Source: Gemmatimonadales bacterium
Lineage (GTDB): Bacteria > Gemmatimonadota > Gemmatimonadetes > Gemmatimonadales > JACORV01
Reading direction: 5' to 3'
DNA length: 64,000 bases
Assembly: GCA_035502185.1 (NCBI GenBank)
Contig: DATJUT010000050.1
Location: forward strand, 1-64,000
Shown one piece after another: positions 45,301-53,972 of this stretch; within the stretch, counting starts at the first letter, position 1, and each line of letters opens with the position of its first letter. Below the pieces are notes generated by a model. It was not told the origin of the DNA. It ran no database searches and saw only the letters and a list, made by a program, of their open reading frames with translations. Both the position numbers and the translations under genes were made by a program.

Positions 45301-45584
45301 ATCGTGCCCCCGAAGTACTTGTCGCTCGCCGCCGTCCAGGTGTTGCCGCCGTCGGTGCTCTTGAAGACGCCGCCGCCGGTCGTGCCCATCCAGTACTCGT
45401 CGCGCCGCGCGGCCGAGCCCGCCGCCGTGACGGAGCGTCCGCCACGGAAGATGCCGATCTCCCGCCAGGCCAGGGCCCGGAAGGCGGTCGAGTCGTACGG
45501 CACCTGCGCCCGGGCCGGCGACGGGGCAAGGGCAAGCACCGCCGGCAGCCAGAGGGTGACGGAACGGAAGAGGCGAACGCGCAC
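42315..45584 (-). CDS. Secreted BNR/sortilin-like beta-propeller protein
   Basis: 1089 residues with a signal peptide (ending ARAQ). The first 700 residues hold many Asp-box/BNR units (KSTDGGNTW, RTTDAGRTW, KSADGGKTW, RSDDGGATW), which fold as one or two beta-propellers like VPS10/sortilin or sialidase relatives. No sialidase catalytic set is evident. The C-terminal 350 residues contain a beta-sandwich-like stretch and helices. Often annotated as glycosyl hydrolase, but hydrolase activity is not supported by visible residues. GTG start at 45584 has GGAGG 5 bases upstream. Confidence 0.82.
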   Translation of the reverse strand: MRVRLFRSVTLWLPAVLALAPSPARAQVPYDSTAFRALAWREIGIFRGGRSVTAAGSAARRDEYWMGTTGGGVFKSTDGGNTWTAASDKYFGGTIGSIAVSASNPDVVYVGTGEYPVRGNVSHGDGVFRTTDAGRTWTPLGLAATQQIARVVVHPTNPDIVYVAALGHAFGPNPERGVYKSADGGKTWTQVLSRNDSTGASDLAMDPSNPEVLYAAFWQVQRTPWGLTSGGKGSGLFKTTDGGAHWTELTANPGLPRGLWGNVGVAVSPARPSRLWAIVEADSGGVYRSDDGGATWTWTNRDHKLRQRAWYYMRITADPKDSNTVWAVNTGLFRSKDGGRTFEHLPDPHGDNHDLWIASNDPQRMIESNDGGSNVSTNGGKTWTDQDYATAQFYHVTTTNHFPYRVCGAQQDNSGVCGPSRWPGGITRAQWYDVSGEAGYVQARPDSADITYGGDNSGFLARVDHRTGFWRMVSPWPDDPDGHPAAEGRYRMQWTFPLLISPHDPNTLYAGANVLFKTTNGGQSWSVISPDLTRHDPRTLGASGGPITLDQTTAEYYATIFALAESPLARGTIWAGSDDGLIHLTRDGGRTWADVTPRDLPPFTRISIIEAGHFAPGTAYVAANRYQLDDPSPIILRTADYGRTWSRIVAGIPAGEFVRVVREDPAKRGLLFAGTERGVWVSFDDGGQWQSLRRNLPIVPVHDLALKDGDLVAATHGRSFWILDDITPLESLTPAVLQEDAHLSPVRDAYRVDWGGADAGSDAHPVGKNPPSGAIVDYWLKAAGQEVTLTFLDSAGRVIRRFTSRQDSIVAADSARAAGGLSARRDSLMKALGDSVKVDSLLGDTLKDGDKPWPQRPPAPPRVGDKAGLNRFAWNLRYPGPAVFWGMNDIGTDGPVALPGRYRVRLEVGGRSYEQTFRLKVDPRSVVTPAALREQFVFLQRIRDTVNAVTTAVIRLRNVRSQLEDRAVLLAAGAPARAQAESFAARLSALEDSLYQVRLQADEDNLVYPSRPVERISALVGVVASTDARPTAPSYEVFRLFAPDVQRALAAAEAALRDGLPAVNSALAAAGQPAVVAAVAELRPPRPVD

Positions 45585-45722
45585 CGGAGCCTCCGCGAGC
45601 AACGGCTCGTCGAGAACGGGGATGTCGGTTGACCGAAATTGGAAGCGTCCCGGACGATCGAGGCCGGGCGCGGCCTCAATTCTACTCAGGATGCCCGCCG
45701 CGGGCGACGGCCGCGGCGGAGC

Positions 45723-46989
45723 CTACCCGGCCAGCTCAGCCAGCCGGCGCTCGAGGAACCGCCGCTCCGGCTCCTGGCGGGCGAGATCGAGCGCGCGGGC
45801 GTACGAGGCCCGCGCCTCCGCGCGACGGCCGAGCCGCCGGCACAGCTCCGCGCGCGCGGAGTGCGCCAGGTGGTAGTCGTCCAGCTCGCGGCGCGCCAGG
45901 AGCGCGTCGATGAGCGCCAGGCCGGCGGCCGGACCGTCGCGCATCGCCACCGCCGCGGCGCGGTTCAACTCCACGACCGGCGACGGGGCGATCCTCGCCA
46001 GCACGTCGTAGAGACCGACGATCTCGCGCCAGTCGGTGCGGTCGGCGCCGGGCGACTCCGCGTGCACGGCCGCGATGGCGGCCTGCAGCGCGAACGGACC
46101 GACGCGCCGGGAGCCGAGCGCGCGCGCGACGAGCGCCGCGCCCTCCGCGATCCGCTGCCGGTCCCACCGCGAGCGATCCTGGTCCTCCAGCAGCACCAGC
46201 TCGCCGGCCGGCGTGGTGCGGGCGGCGCGCCGGGACTCGTGCAGCAGCATCAGCGCGAGCAGGCCCTGCGCCTCGGGCTCGGGCAGCAGCGCGACGAGCA
46301 GGCGGCCGAGGCGGATCGCCTCGTCCGCGAGGTCGCTGCGGGTGAGCCGGTCGCCGGACGAGGCCCAGTAGCCCTCGTTGTAGACCAGGTAGACGACGTG
46401 CAGCACGCTGTCGAGCCGGTCGCCGAGGTCCGAGCGCGAGGGCACCTGGTAGGGAATGCGGGCGTCGCGGATCTTCGCCTTGGCGCGCACGATCCGCTGC
46501 GCCACCGTGGGGGGCGGCGTGAGGAACGCGGCGGCGATCTGCTCGGTCGTGAGCCCGCAGACCTCGCGCAACGTCAGGGCCACGCGGGCATCGGGCGGCA
46601 GGGCCGGATGGCAGCAGGTGAAGATGAGCCGGAGGCGGTCGTCGTCGATGCCGCTCTCCTCCGCCGCGTCGCTGGCGGCGGCTTCGGCGTCGAGGTCCGA
46701 GGCGATCTGGGCGAGCGACGCGTCGAAGCGGGCCCGCCGCCTGAGGCCGTCGATCGCCTTGAAGCGGCCCCGAGACCAGCCACGCCCGCGGGTTGGCCGG
46801 CAGCCCCTCGGCCGGCCAGCGCTCCACCGCGGCGGCGAAGGCGTCGTGTAGCGCCTCCTCGGCGAGGTCGAAGTCACCGAGCAGGCGGATCAGGGTGGCG
46901 AGGACGCGGCGCGAGTCGGCGCGGTAGATCGAATCCACCATCTCGCGCACCCGCTCGGCTGCGTCCCCGCCCGTCCCGATTCCCGTCAC
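45723..46989 (-). pseudogene. ECF42-like RNA polymerase sigma factor, interrupted by a frameshift
   Basis: Two overlapping frames together make one sigma factor. From the GTG at 46989 the frame encodes sigma region 2 (YRADSRRVLATLIRLLGDFD, ALHDAFAAAVERWP, NPRAWLVS). The continuing GRFKAIDGLRRRARFDASL, region 4 (VCGLTTEQIAAAFL) and a 200-residue TPR-like C-terminal extension lie in another frame ending at 45723. The switch is at about 46768-46774, at a CCCC run (GGGG in the coding sense): two bases missing or one extra. This may be a real mutation, programmed slippage or a sequencing/assembly error. The DGPF-domain neighbour supports the ECF42 class. Confidence 0.75.
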
Positions 46990-46996
46990 GCCCCCG

Positions 46997-47344
46997 TCAC
47001 ATGTCCATGATCGGGCGCACCTCGACGCTGCCGAAGCGCGCGCCCGGGATCTTCCCCGCCACCGAGATGGCGTCGTTGAGGTCCCGCGCCTCGATCACGT
47101 AGTAGCCGCCGAGCTGCTCCTTGGTCTCGACAAACGGCCCGTCGGTCGTCGAGAGCTTCCCGTTGCGCACCCGCACCGTCGTCGCGGCCTGGGTGGGCTG
47201 CAGCCGGTTGCTGGCCACGAAGTGTCCGCTCCGCTTGATGTCGTCGGTGAACGCGGCGAACTCCGCCATCCACTGGTCGGCCTCGGCCTTGGTCAGCTTC
47301 GGGTACTGGGCCTCGTCGGCGTACAGCAGGCACAGGTACTTCAT
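46997..47344 (-). CDS. YciI/DGPF-domain protein
   Basis: 115-residue small alpha/beta protein of the YCII-related family with the signature TTDGPFVETKEQLGGYYVI. Genes of this kind accompany ECF42 sigma factors, as here (7 bases before the sigma gene). Role unknown; a dimeric ferredoxin-like fold that binds a ligand or acts with the sigma factor is assumed from the family. ATG at 47344 preceded by GGAGGG. Confidence 0.85.
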   Translation of the reverse strand: MKYLCLLYADEAQYPKLTKAEADQWMAEFAAFTDDIKRSGHFVASNRLQPTQAATTVRVRNGKLSTTDGPFVETKEQLGGYYVIEARDLNDAISVAGKIPGARFGSVEVRPIMDM

Positions 47345-47457
47345 GGCTCCCTCCGGGGTGGTGGTGCGTTGCTGTGGACGCCAGCTAGTCGTCCGGCCGG
47401 GGGCCAAATCGACACCGGCTCGCCCAGGGGACCGGCCGAGCCCGGTTGAAACTCGAA

Positions 47458-47477
47458 GGGGCCGCCTTGGCGGCCCC
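47458..47477 (-). terminator. Terminator after the tRNA pair
   Basis: 9-bp inverted repeat (47458-47466 with 47469-47477), followed on the minus strand by TTCGAGTTT, 20 bases beyond tRNA-Leu. Confidence 0.55.
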
Positions 47478-47498
47478 TCCTCGTGTGGCGTGCCTGGA

Positions 47499-47581
47499 TG
47501 CCCGGGGCGGGACTCGAACCCGCACGGGGTCGCCCCCTGGGGATTTTAAGTCCCCTGCGTTTGCCATTTCGCCACCCGGGC
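47499..47581 (-). tRNA. tRNA-Leu (anticodon TAA)
   Basis: 83 bases, acceptor stem GCCCGGG/CCCGGGC with discriminator A, anticodon loop CTTAAAA between GGGGA-type arms, long variable arm (CAGGGGGCGACCCCG region) and T-loop GGTTCGAGTCC. CCA is not encoded. Confidence 0.93.
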
Positions 47582-47585
47582 CGAG

Positions 47586-47658
47586 AGCGGGAAACGGGAC
47601 TCGAACCCGCGACCCCAACCTTGGCAAGGTTGTGCTCTACCAACTGAGCTATTCCCGC
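47586..47658 (-). tRNA. tRNA-Gly (anticodon GCC)
   Basis: 73 bases, acceptor GCGGGAA/TTCCCGC, D-arm AGCTCAGTTGGTAGAGC, anticodon arm CAACCTTGCCAAGGTTG and T-arm GCGGGTTCGAGTCCCGT. Four bases before tRNA-Leu in the same transcript. CCA is not encoded. Confidence 0.95.
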
Positions 47659-47671
47659 AATTCCGAGTGGG

Positions 47672-47701
47672 AACCTAGGCTTCCGCACGATGGATCGTCA
47701 A
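47672..47701 (-). promoter_or_regulatory. Promoter of the tRNA-Gly/tRNA-Leu pair
   Basis: Minus strand TTGACG, 18 bases, TAGGTT, about 13 bases before the tRNA-Gly 5' end. Confidence 0.5.
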
Positions 47702-47721
47702 GCGCAACGCCGCCATTAACA

Positions 47722-47750
47722 TTGACAAATACCATCGTGATCCGTAGCCT
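47722..47750 (+). promoter_or_regulatory. Promoter of the FadL-like gene
   Basis: TTGACA, 17 bases, TAGCCT within an AT-rich stretch, 72 bases before the start codon, back to back with the tRNA promoter. Confidence 0.45.
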
Positions 47751-47821
47751 CACCACCGGTTCGTAACGCCTGCGTAACATCGTCGCTTTTCGTTGGTCCA
47801 TCACGCCTGTCGGAGGGCACC

Positions 47822-49201
47822 ATGCGGCGAATCGCCGTAGCGTGTGCGGCCACTTTGCTGGCCGCGATCAGCCTCGCACCGAGCGCCCGGGCGCAGGGGT
47901 TCTCAGTGTACGAGCACGACGCCTGCAGCATGGCGCGGGGCATGACCGGGGTGGCCGCGCCGTGCAACCAGGCGAGCGCCGTGTTCCTCAACCCGGCCGC
48001 GATCCTGGGCGGCGCCACCAAGTTCAACCTCCAGGCGGGGGTGACGTTCATCGCGCCGACGGGGAACTTCACCGACAGCGCCACCAACGCCCGCACCGAT
48101 CTCAACAAGAAGGTGTTCCCGGTGCCGTCCGGCTACGCGACCTACCAGGTCACGCCGCGGCTCGCGGTGGGCGCCGGCGTGTTCGCGCCCTACGGCCTGA
48201 CGACGGACTGGCCGGTCACCTCGCCGGGCCGGTACCTCGCCTACAAGACCACCATCGCCAGCATCTACGTCCAGCCCACGGTCGCCTACGCCATCACCCC
48301 GCGCATCCAGATCGGGGCCGGCGTGGACTACGTGCACTCCTCGGCGCAGGTGCACCGGCGGGTGGACGCCTCGACGCTGCCGGTGACCGGCACGCCGCTC
48401 ACGCTGGGCTCGCTCGGCGTGCCCGCGGGGACGGACATGGCCGACGTGCTGTTCGACGTCAGCGGCAATGGCTGGGGCTTCCACGTCGGCGGCCTGGTGA
48501 AGGTCACCGACCGGCTGAGCATCGGCGCGCGGTACCTGAGCCGCGTGAAGATCGACTTCACGGGCACGGCCAGCTTCACGCAGGTGCCGACGGGCATCGT
48601 GCTCCCGGCGGGCAACCCTCTCCAGGTGCCGGGCGGCACGCCGCTCGACGTCGTCCTCGCGCAGGGCTTCGCCGCCGGCCAGCCGCTGTCCAACCAGAGC
48701 GCGAGCACCTCGATCACGATGCCGGACCAGATCGTGGCGGGCATCGCGTACAAGCTGATGGACAACCTCACGGTGCTGGCGGACTGGCAGCACACCAACT
48801 GGTCGGTCTTCGACACGCTGAAGCTCACCCTCACGGTCGCGCCCACGGTCACGGAGCCGGAGAACTACAAGAGCACGGACGCGTTCCGCTTCGGGATCGA
48901 CTGGCGGGCCACACCGAAGTTCGCGATCCGCGCGGGCGCCCTGCGGCACAACGGCGCTTCGCCCGACGCGTCGGTGACGCCGGTGCTTCCCGAGGGTAAC
49001 CGCTACGAGGGCACGCTCGGCGTCGGCGTCCTGCTCATGCCGCGGCTGCGGCTCGACCTGGCCTACCAGTACCTGCAGCAGCAGGACCGGCGCGGCCGGA
49101 TGATCGATCCGCCCGCCGGCGTGCCCGGCGACCTGGTCAACCACGGTCTCTACCAGTTCAAGGCGAACCTCTTCGGCGCCAGCCTGGCGCTGGGGTTCTA
49201 A
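47822..49201 (+). CDS. FadL/OmpP1-family outer-membrane transporter
   Basis: 459 residues: signal peptide (about 1-24, ending ARAQ), the N-terminal plug/hatch with the conserved NPA (VFLNPAAILGG), and a 14-strand-type barrel; the end is ASLALGF with a terminal Phe. Family members import long-chain fatty acids or hydrophobic aromatics. ATG has GGAGGG 5 bases upstream. Followed 2 bases later by a GDSL lipase-like gene, which suggests a lipid release and uptake pair. Confidence 0.88.
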   Translation: MRRIAVACAATLLAAISLAPSARAQGFSVYEHDACSMARGMTGVAAPCNQASAVFLNPAAILGGATKFNLQAGVTFIAPTGNFTDSATNARTDLNKKVFPVPSGYATYQVTPRLAVGAGVFAPYGLTTDWPVTSPGRYLAYKTTIASIYVQPTVAYAITPRIQIGAGVDYVHSSAQVHRRVDASTLPVTGTPLTLGSLGVPAGTDMADVLFDVSGNGWGFHVGGLVKVTDRLSIGARYLSRVKIDFTGTASFTQVPTGIVLPAGNPLQVPGGTPLDVVLAQGFAAGQPLSNQSASTSITMPDQIVAGIAYKLMDNLTVLADWQHTNWSVFDTLKLTLTVAPTVTEPENYKSTDAFRFGIDWRATPKFAIRAGALRHNGASPDASVTPVLPEGNRYEGTLGVGVLLMPRLRLDLAYQYLQQQDRRGRMIDPPAGVPGDLVNHGLYQFKANLFGASLALGF

Positions 49202-49203
49202 CC

Positions 49204-50514
49204 ATGGAGCCGCGTCCTATGCGCCTTTCCACCGTTGCCTTCGCCGCGCTGGCTGTGCTCGCGACCGGCTGCCTGGACAACCAGCAGATCGGGCCGATGG
49301 CTGCGCCGGCCGGCGGCACGAACTTCCGCGGCTACATCGCCCTGGGCACCAGCATCAGCGCCGGCGTCCAGTCGGGCGGGATCAGCGACGCCACGCAGCG
49401 CCAGGCGTTCCCGTACCTGCTGGCGACCGCGATGGGCTTCTCGCCGAACGCCAACTGGTACTACCCGGGCTTCACGGCCCCGGGGTGCCCGGCGCCGTAC
49501 TCCGACCCCCTGACGGGCGACCGGGTGGGCGGCGGCAACGACAGCAGCGGCGCCGGCGCGGCGTGCAACCTGATCAGCCCGCTGTCGGTCCCGGGGAAGC
49601 AGGGGTGGTTCAACAACCTCGGGGTGCCGAGCCTCCGCGCGGCCCAGGTTCTCAACATCCAGGACGTGACGCATCCCGCGACGGACACGCTGTTCCTGGC
49701 CCAGTTCATCACCGGCAGCCGCAACCCGATCGACATCCTGTATGCGGCAAGGCCCGCGTTCGTGACGCTCGAGATCGGCGGCAACGACGTGCTGAGCGCC
49801 GCCACGGAGGCGGATACCACGCTGCTGACGCCTGTGGCGGCGTTCGAGACGCAGTTCGCCGCGATCGCGGACACCATCGGTCTCACGGGCGCCAAGGTGG
49901 CGGTGATCAACATTCCGAACGTGACGGTGATTCCACACTTCAGCGTGGGCGTGATCCTCTTCTGCCTCAGTCACCACGGTTGCCCGGCCCCCTTGCCGGA
50001 CACCACGGCGCCGTACACATCGCCGAACTTCGCCGTGGACCCGAGCTGCGCGCCGAGCGCCCTCGGAGGCGTGGGTGACAGCATGCTGGTCACCTTCCCC
50101 GCCATCGCGACGATCACGGGCGCGCTGAGCCGCGGCGCCGCAGCGTACCTGAACTGCGGCACGGGCCAGGCCACCGTCAACTTCGGAACCGCCAATTTGC
50201 CCGCCGGCGCGGTGCTGACCAAGGCGACGGTCAAGGCCATCGTCACACGGATCCTGACGCTGGACGCGTACATCCAGGCCCAGGCCACGACGCGCGGCTG
50301 GGCGCTCGTGGATTTCAACGGCCTGCTGGCGGCGAATGCGGCACTGATCCCGCCGTTCCCGCTGTTCACCCCGGGGCCGCCGCCCGCCGTGTCGTTCGGC
50401 CCGCTGGTCTCGCTCGACGGCATCCATCCCACGGCCGCCGGCCACAAGGCCATCGCCGACGCGTTCGTGGCCGCGATCAACGCCAAGTACGGCACGACGC
50501 TGACGCCTCCCTGA
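49204..50514 (+). CDS. SGNH/GDSL-family lipase-like lipoprotein
   Basis: 436 residues. Signal peptide with lipobox-like LATGC, so probably lipid-anchored. Catalytic blocks: block I ALGTSISAG (Ser nucleophile), block III GGNDV (Asn), block V DGIHPTAAGH (Asp-His). Hydrolyses esters, presumably lipids, outside the inner membrane. The first ATG is at 49204; an ATG at 49219, right before RLSTVAFAALAVLATGC, is an alternative start with GGAG about 9 bases upstream. Cotranscribed with the FadL-like gene. Confidence 0.85.
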   Translation: MEPRPMRLSTVAFAALAVLATGCLDNQQIGPMAAPAGGTNFRGYIALGTSISAGVQSGGISDATQRQAFPYLLATAMGFSPNANWYYPGFTAPGCPAPYSDPLTGDRVGGGNDSSGAGAACNLISPLSVPGKQGWFNNLGVPSLRAAQVLNIQDVTHPATDTLFLAQFITGSRNPIDILYAARPAFVTLEIGGNDVLSAATEADTTLLTPVAAFETQFAAIADTIGLTGAKVAVINIPNVTVIPHFSVGVILFCLSHHGCPAPLPDTTAPYTSPNFAVDPSCAPSALGGVGDSMLVTFPAIATITGALSRGAAAYLNCGTGQATVNFGTANLPAGAVLTKATVKAIVTRILTLDAYIQAQATTRGWALVDFNGLLAANAALIPPFPLFTPGPPPAVSFGPLVSLDGIHPTAAGHKAIADAFVAAINAKYGTTLTPP

Positions 50515-50539
50515 CGCCAGAGCCTGATCTGATCCCCCA

Positions 50540-50569
50540 TCGGGCGGCCGCCTCCGGGCGGCCGCCCGA
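50540..50569 (+). terminator. Terminator after the FadL-GDSL pair
   Basis: Perfect 12-bp inverted repeat with a 6-base loop, followed by TTCGTTGCTGT, 26 bases past the stop. Confidence 0.7.
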
Positions 50570-50683
50570 TTCGTTGCTGTCGCCGCGGACCCGGCTGGTG
50601 CGCCGGGACGCGGCCGCTACCGCGTCCCCGACGCACGCACGCTGGACATCGCCGCCGGCGCGTAGCTAGACTTGACGCCGCCC

Positions 50684-52246
50684 ATGCCGCCCCGCCGCTC
50701 CGCCCTGCTCGCCGCCGTCCTGGGCATCGCCGCCGGCGTGCTCCTCGCCGGACCCCTCCAAGCACAAACGGAGTTCGCCGTTCCGCTGGCGCCCGGCACG
50801 CTGCGGGTGGACTTCACGCCGCTGTGGTCGAGCTGGGACCACCGCTTTCAGCCCGGCGCGGCGGGTCTGGTGCCGATCACCGCGGATTACACGACCGACT
50901 CCCTCGGCACCGCGAACCTGCCGTTCCTCTCGCAGCTGCAGGATACGCTCCGGAGCGCGACCGGACTCGGCGCCTTCTCGCTCAACCTCGGCCACCCGCT
51001 GATCGCGCTCAATGCCAGCGTGCGCACGCTACCGGTCGGGCTCGAGCTGGGCATCAGCCGGCGGCTCGCGATCGGCGTCACGGTGCCCATCGTGCGGAGC
51101 CGGGTGGACGCGAGCTTCAACCTGGACACGGCGCTGGCGCGGCGCAGCAACGTGGGATGGAACCCGGCCTTCCTCGACGCGACCAGGGACTCGGCCTTCC
51201 GCTCACAGATGACCGCGGCCCTGGCGGCCCTTCAGACGCAGGCCACGAGCGGGCCCCCGGCCCTGCGCCCGCAGGCGCTGGCGGCGATCGCGGCGCTCAC
51301 GCCGTTCCTCGCCGCGAGCCGCCAGCCGTTCCTGCCGCGCGACAGCACGGTCGCGGCCGAGAGCCTTCTGATCCGCCTGGCGCGGGCCGATTCCTCCTAT
51401 ACGCAGCTCGCCGGACAGTACCAGGCACTCGGAGACAGCCTGCCCGCGCTCGGCTCCGCCGGCCTGACGCTGCCCGAAGCCGCGCTCATCCGTGACGACC
51501 TGGAGCGCCTCTACAGCGATCCCGCGCTCCCGGTGGCCGCGGACACGTTCGGCACGGTGGTCAAGACGGGGATCGGCGACATCACCGCCCACCTCACCTA
51601 CCAGGTCGCGGAAGGCGCGCGGTACCGCGGACAGATCGTCCTCACCGTGCGCTTCCCGACCGGCGAGGCGCCGTCAGCCACCACCTTCCTCGACCTCGGC
51701 ACCGGCACCCACCAGCTCGGCTTCGAGGGCGCGCTGGCCAACGACTTCATCCTCGGCGAGCACTTCCTGATCCACGCCGTCGGCCGGGCCGGCGCCGCTG
51801 CCGCCGACCAGATCCCGATGCGCGTGACCCCGCCCGAATTCCCGATCGCGCCGCTGAGCCAGCTGGCCACGATCCGCCGGAAGCCGGCGCCCTGGCTCGG
51901 GGCCGACCTGGCCCCGACCTGGTTGGTGGACGACGCGTTCTCGGTGCGGGTGGCGTACGGCTTCTTCTCGCAAGGACCGACGAAGCACAGCTACGTGAAT
52001 CCCGCCGACAGCGCCGTGGTGCTCCTGCCGGCCAGCGTGCTCGACCAGGACACCGGGGTGCGCTGGATGCGCATCGGCGGCGGGGTGACCTTCTCGACGG
52101 TCGGCCGCTACGCGAAGGGCCGCGCCAGCCTCCCGTACAGCGTCACGGTGTCGTACGAGAACACGGTCTACGGCGGCGGCGGGCGGGTGCCACAGGAGAG
52201 CGTGTTCCACATCGCGATCCGGGGGTACGTCAAGCTGTTCAAGTAG
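50684..52246 (+). CDS. Exported outer-membrane protein of unknown function
   Basis: 520 residues. Signal peptide (about 1-29, ending LQAQ) and mostly beta structure with a helical Ala-rich insertion (about 150-280). The C-terminal half has barrel-like strands (IVLTVRFPTGEAPSATTFLD, YSVTVSYENTVYGGGG) and ends VKLFK. It faintly resembles the MetA-pathway/transporter-type outer-membrane family, but I cannot name it. ATG chosen at 50684; an in-frame TTG at 50672 gives four more residues. No strong ribosome site seen. Convergent with recN. Confidence 0.6.
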   Translation: MPPRRSALLAAVLGIAAGVLLAGPLQAQTEFAVPLAPGTLRVDFTPLWSSWDHRFQPGAAGLVPITADYTTDSLGTANLPFLSQLQDTLRSATGLGAFSLNLGHPLIALNASVRTLPVGLELGISRRLAIGVTVPIVRSRVDASFNLDTALARRSNVGWNPAFLDATRDSAFRSQMTAALAALQTQATSGPPALRPQALAAIAALTPFLAASRQPFLPRDSTVAAESLLIRLARADSSYTQLAGQYQALGDSLPALGSAGLTLPEAALIRDDLERLYSDPALPVAADTFGTVVKTGIGDITAHLTYQVAEGARYRGQIVLTVRFPTGEAPSATTFLDLGTGTHQLGFEGALANDFILGEHFLIHAVGRAGAAAADQIPMRVTPPEFPIAPLSQLATIRRKPAPWLGADLAPTWLVDDAFSVRVAYGFFSQGPTKHSYVNPADSAVVLLPASVLDQDTGVRWMRIGGGVTFSTVGRYAKGRASLPYSVTVSYENTVYGGGGRVPQESVFHIAIRGYVKLFK

Positions 52247-52255
52247 GCCGCGCGC

Positions 52256-53923
52256 TCAGCCCGCCCGCTTGAGCAGCTCCGTCGCGTGCTTCCGGGCCGT
52301 CTCCGGCGAGGCGTCGCCTCCCAGCATCCTCGCGATCTCCTCCACGCGTTCCTGGCCCTCGACGGCGCGGACGTCGGTCTGGGCCACGCCGCCCGCCGAC
52401 GCCTTCGCCACCACCAGGTGCTGCGCCGCGGCCGCGGCCACCTGCGGCAGGTGGGTGATCACGATGACCTGGTGGTCGCCGGCCACGCCGCTCAGGGACT
52501 CCGCCACCCGGCCGGCCACGTGGCCGCCCACGCCCTGGTCCACCTCGTCGAACACCAGGGTCGGCACCGCGTCGTGGCGGGCCAGCTCCCCCTTCAGGGC
52601 CAGCATGATCCGCGACAGCTCGCCGCCCGAGGCCGCGCGGGCGAGCGTCCGCTCGTCCATGCCGGGATTGAGCTGCACCATGAACTCGACCGCCTCGGCT
52701 CCGGAGCGGGACGGCGCCTCGAGCCGCTTCAGCTCCACCCGGAACTTCCCGTCGGGCATCCCCAGCGCGGCCAGCCGCGCCGTGACCGCCCGGCCGAGCC
52801 TGCGCGCCGCCGTGGACCGCTTCGCGGTGAGCGCGCGGCACCGGTCCGCCAGCGCACTGCGGGCCTCCTCGATGCGGCGGGCCAGCGCCGCGAGGTCGGT
52901 GTCCGCCGTGTCCAGGAGGCCGAGCTCGCGGCGTGCCTCCTCGCCCGCCGCGATCACCCGGTCCATGCCCGGGCCGTACTTCTGGTCGAGCCGGAACAGC
53001 AGGTCGCGCCGGCGCTCGAGCGACGCCAGGCGCGCCGGATCCAGCTCCACCCCCTCGCGGTACGCGCCGACCGCGCGCGAGAGCTCGGCGACGTTGAGGA
53101 CCGCCCCGTCCAGCATCTCCCGCCAGCCGGCCGCGCCGCCGGCGTCGAAGCGCTCCAGCGCCGCCACCAGCCGCGCCGCGTGCGCGAGCGCCGCGCTGGC
53201 CGCGCGGTCGTCGCCGTCCAGCAGCTGCGACAGCTCCTCCGCGATCCGCCCCAGCTCCTCCGCGTGCCCCAGGCGCCGCACCTCGGCCTCGAGCTGCTCC
53301 AGCTCGCCCGGCCTGGGCCGCGCACGCTCGATCTCCTCCGCGACGTGGCGCAGGTAGTCGGCCCGCTTCCGCGCCTCGGCGCGCCGCTCCTCCAACTGCC
53401 GCTGCTCGGCCACCTGGCACTCGAGCTGCTCGTGCGCCGCGCGCACCGCCGCCGCCTCCACCGAGGCCTCGGCGAACGCGTCGAGGATGTCCCGCTGCGC
53501 GTCGGGCCGCAGCAGCGACTGGGTTTCGTGCTGCCCGTGCAGGTCCACCAGCCGCCGGCCCACCTCCGCCAGCACGCCCACCGTCACCGGGCTGCCGTTC
53601 ACCCAGGCCCGGCTGCGCCCCGACACCTGCACCTCGCGCTTGAGGACCAGGCGGCCGTCCTCCACCTCGATGCCCTGCTCCCCGAGCGCCGCGGCCAGGT
53701 CCGCCCGCCCGGCGACGTCGAAGGCGCCCTCGACCGACGCGCGCGGCGCGCCGGTGCGCACCATCTCGCCCGTCGCCCGCTCGCCCAGCAGCAGCGCCAG
53801 CGCGTCCACCAGCAGCGACTTGCCGGCGCCGGTCTCCCCGGTGAGCACGTTGAGGCGCGCCCCGAGCTCCAGCCGCGCGTCGGCGATGACCGCGACGTCG
53901 CGGACCCTGAGCTCGGTCAGCAT
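52256..53923 (-). CDS. recN: DNA repair protein RecN
   Basis: 555-residue SMC-like ATPase for double-strand-break repair: Walker A GETGAGKSLLVDALALLLGE, coiled coils of about 150-210 and 290-370 broken by a hinge-like part, then ABC signature ASGGELSRIMLALK and Walker B TLVFDEVDQGVGG. Start put at ATG 53923 (MLTELRVRDVAVI); longer in-frame extension would overlap nadK. Last gene of a core cluster. Confidence 0.94.
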   Translation of the reverse strand: MLTELRVRDVAVIADARLELGARLNVLTGETGAGKSLLVDALALLLGERATGEMVRTGAPRASVEGAFDVAGRADLAAALGEQGIEVEDGRLVLKREVQVSGRSRAWVNGSPVTVGVLAEVGRRLVDLHGQHETQSLLRPDAQRDILDAFAEASVEAAAVRAAHEQLECQVAEQRQLEERRAEARKRADYLRHVAEEIERARPRPGELEQLEAEVRRLGHAEELGRIAEELSQLLDGDDRAASAALAHAARLVAALERFDAGGAAGWREMLDGAVLNVAELSRAVGAYREGVELDPARLASLERRRDLLFRLDQKYGPGMDRVIAAGEEARRELGLLDTADTDLAALARRIEEARSALADRCRALTAKRSTAARRLGRAVTARLAALGMPDGKFRVELKRLEAPSRSGAEAVEFMVQLNPGMDERTLARAASGGELSRIMLALKGELARHDAVPTLVFDEVDQGVGGHVAGRVAESLSGVAGDHQVIVITHLPQVAAAAAQHLVVAKASAGGVAQTDVRAVEGQERVEEIARMLGGDASPETARKHATELLKRAG

Positions 53924-53972
53924 GGCGTTGGATCCCGGCGGCGAAGGGGGGTCATCGGTATCGGCTGCGGTC

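Noticed and set aside
42315-45584. Sialidase
   Set aside because: Asp-box motifs alone do not show it; no FRIP motif or Arg triad is recognisable.
47499-47658. Integrated element at the tRNA genes
   Set aside because: No integrase, no repeated tRNA 3' end and no compositional change nearby.
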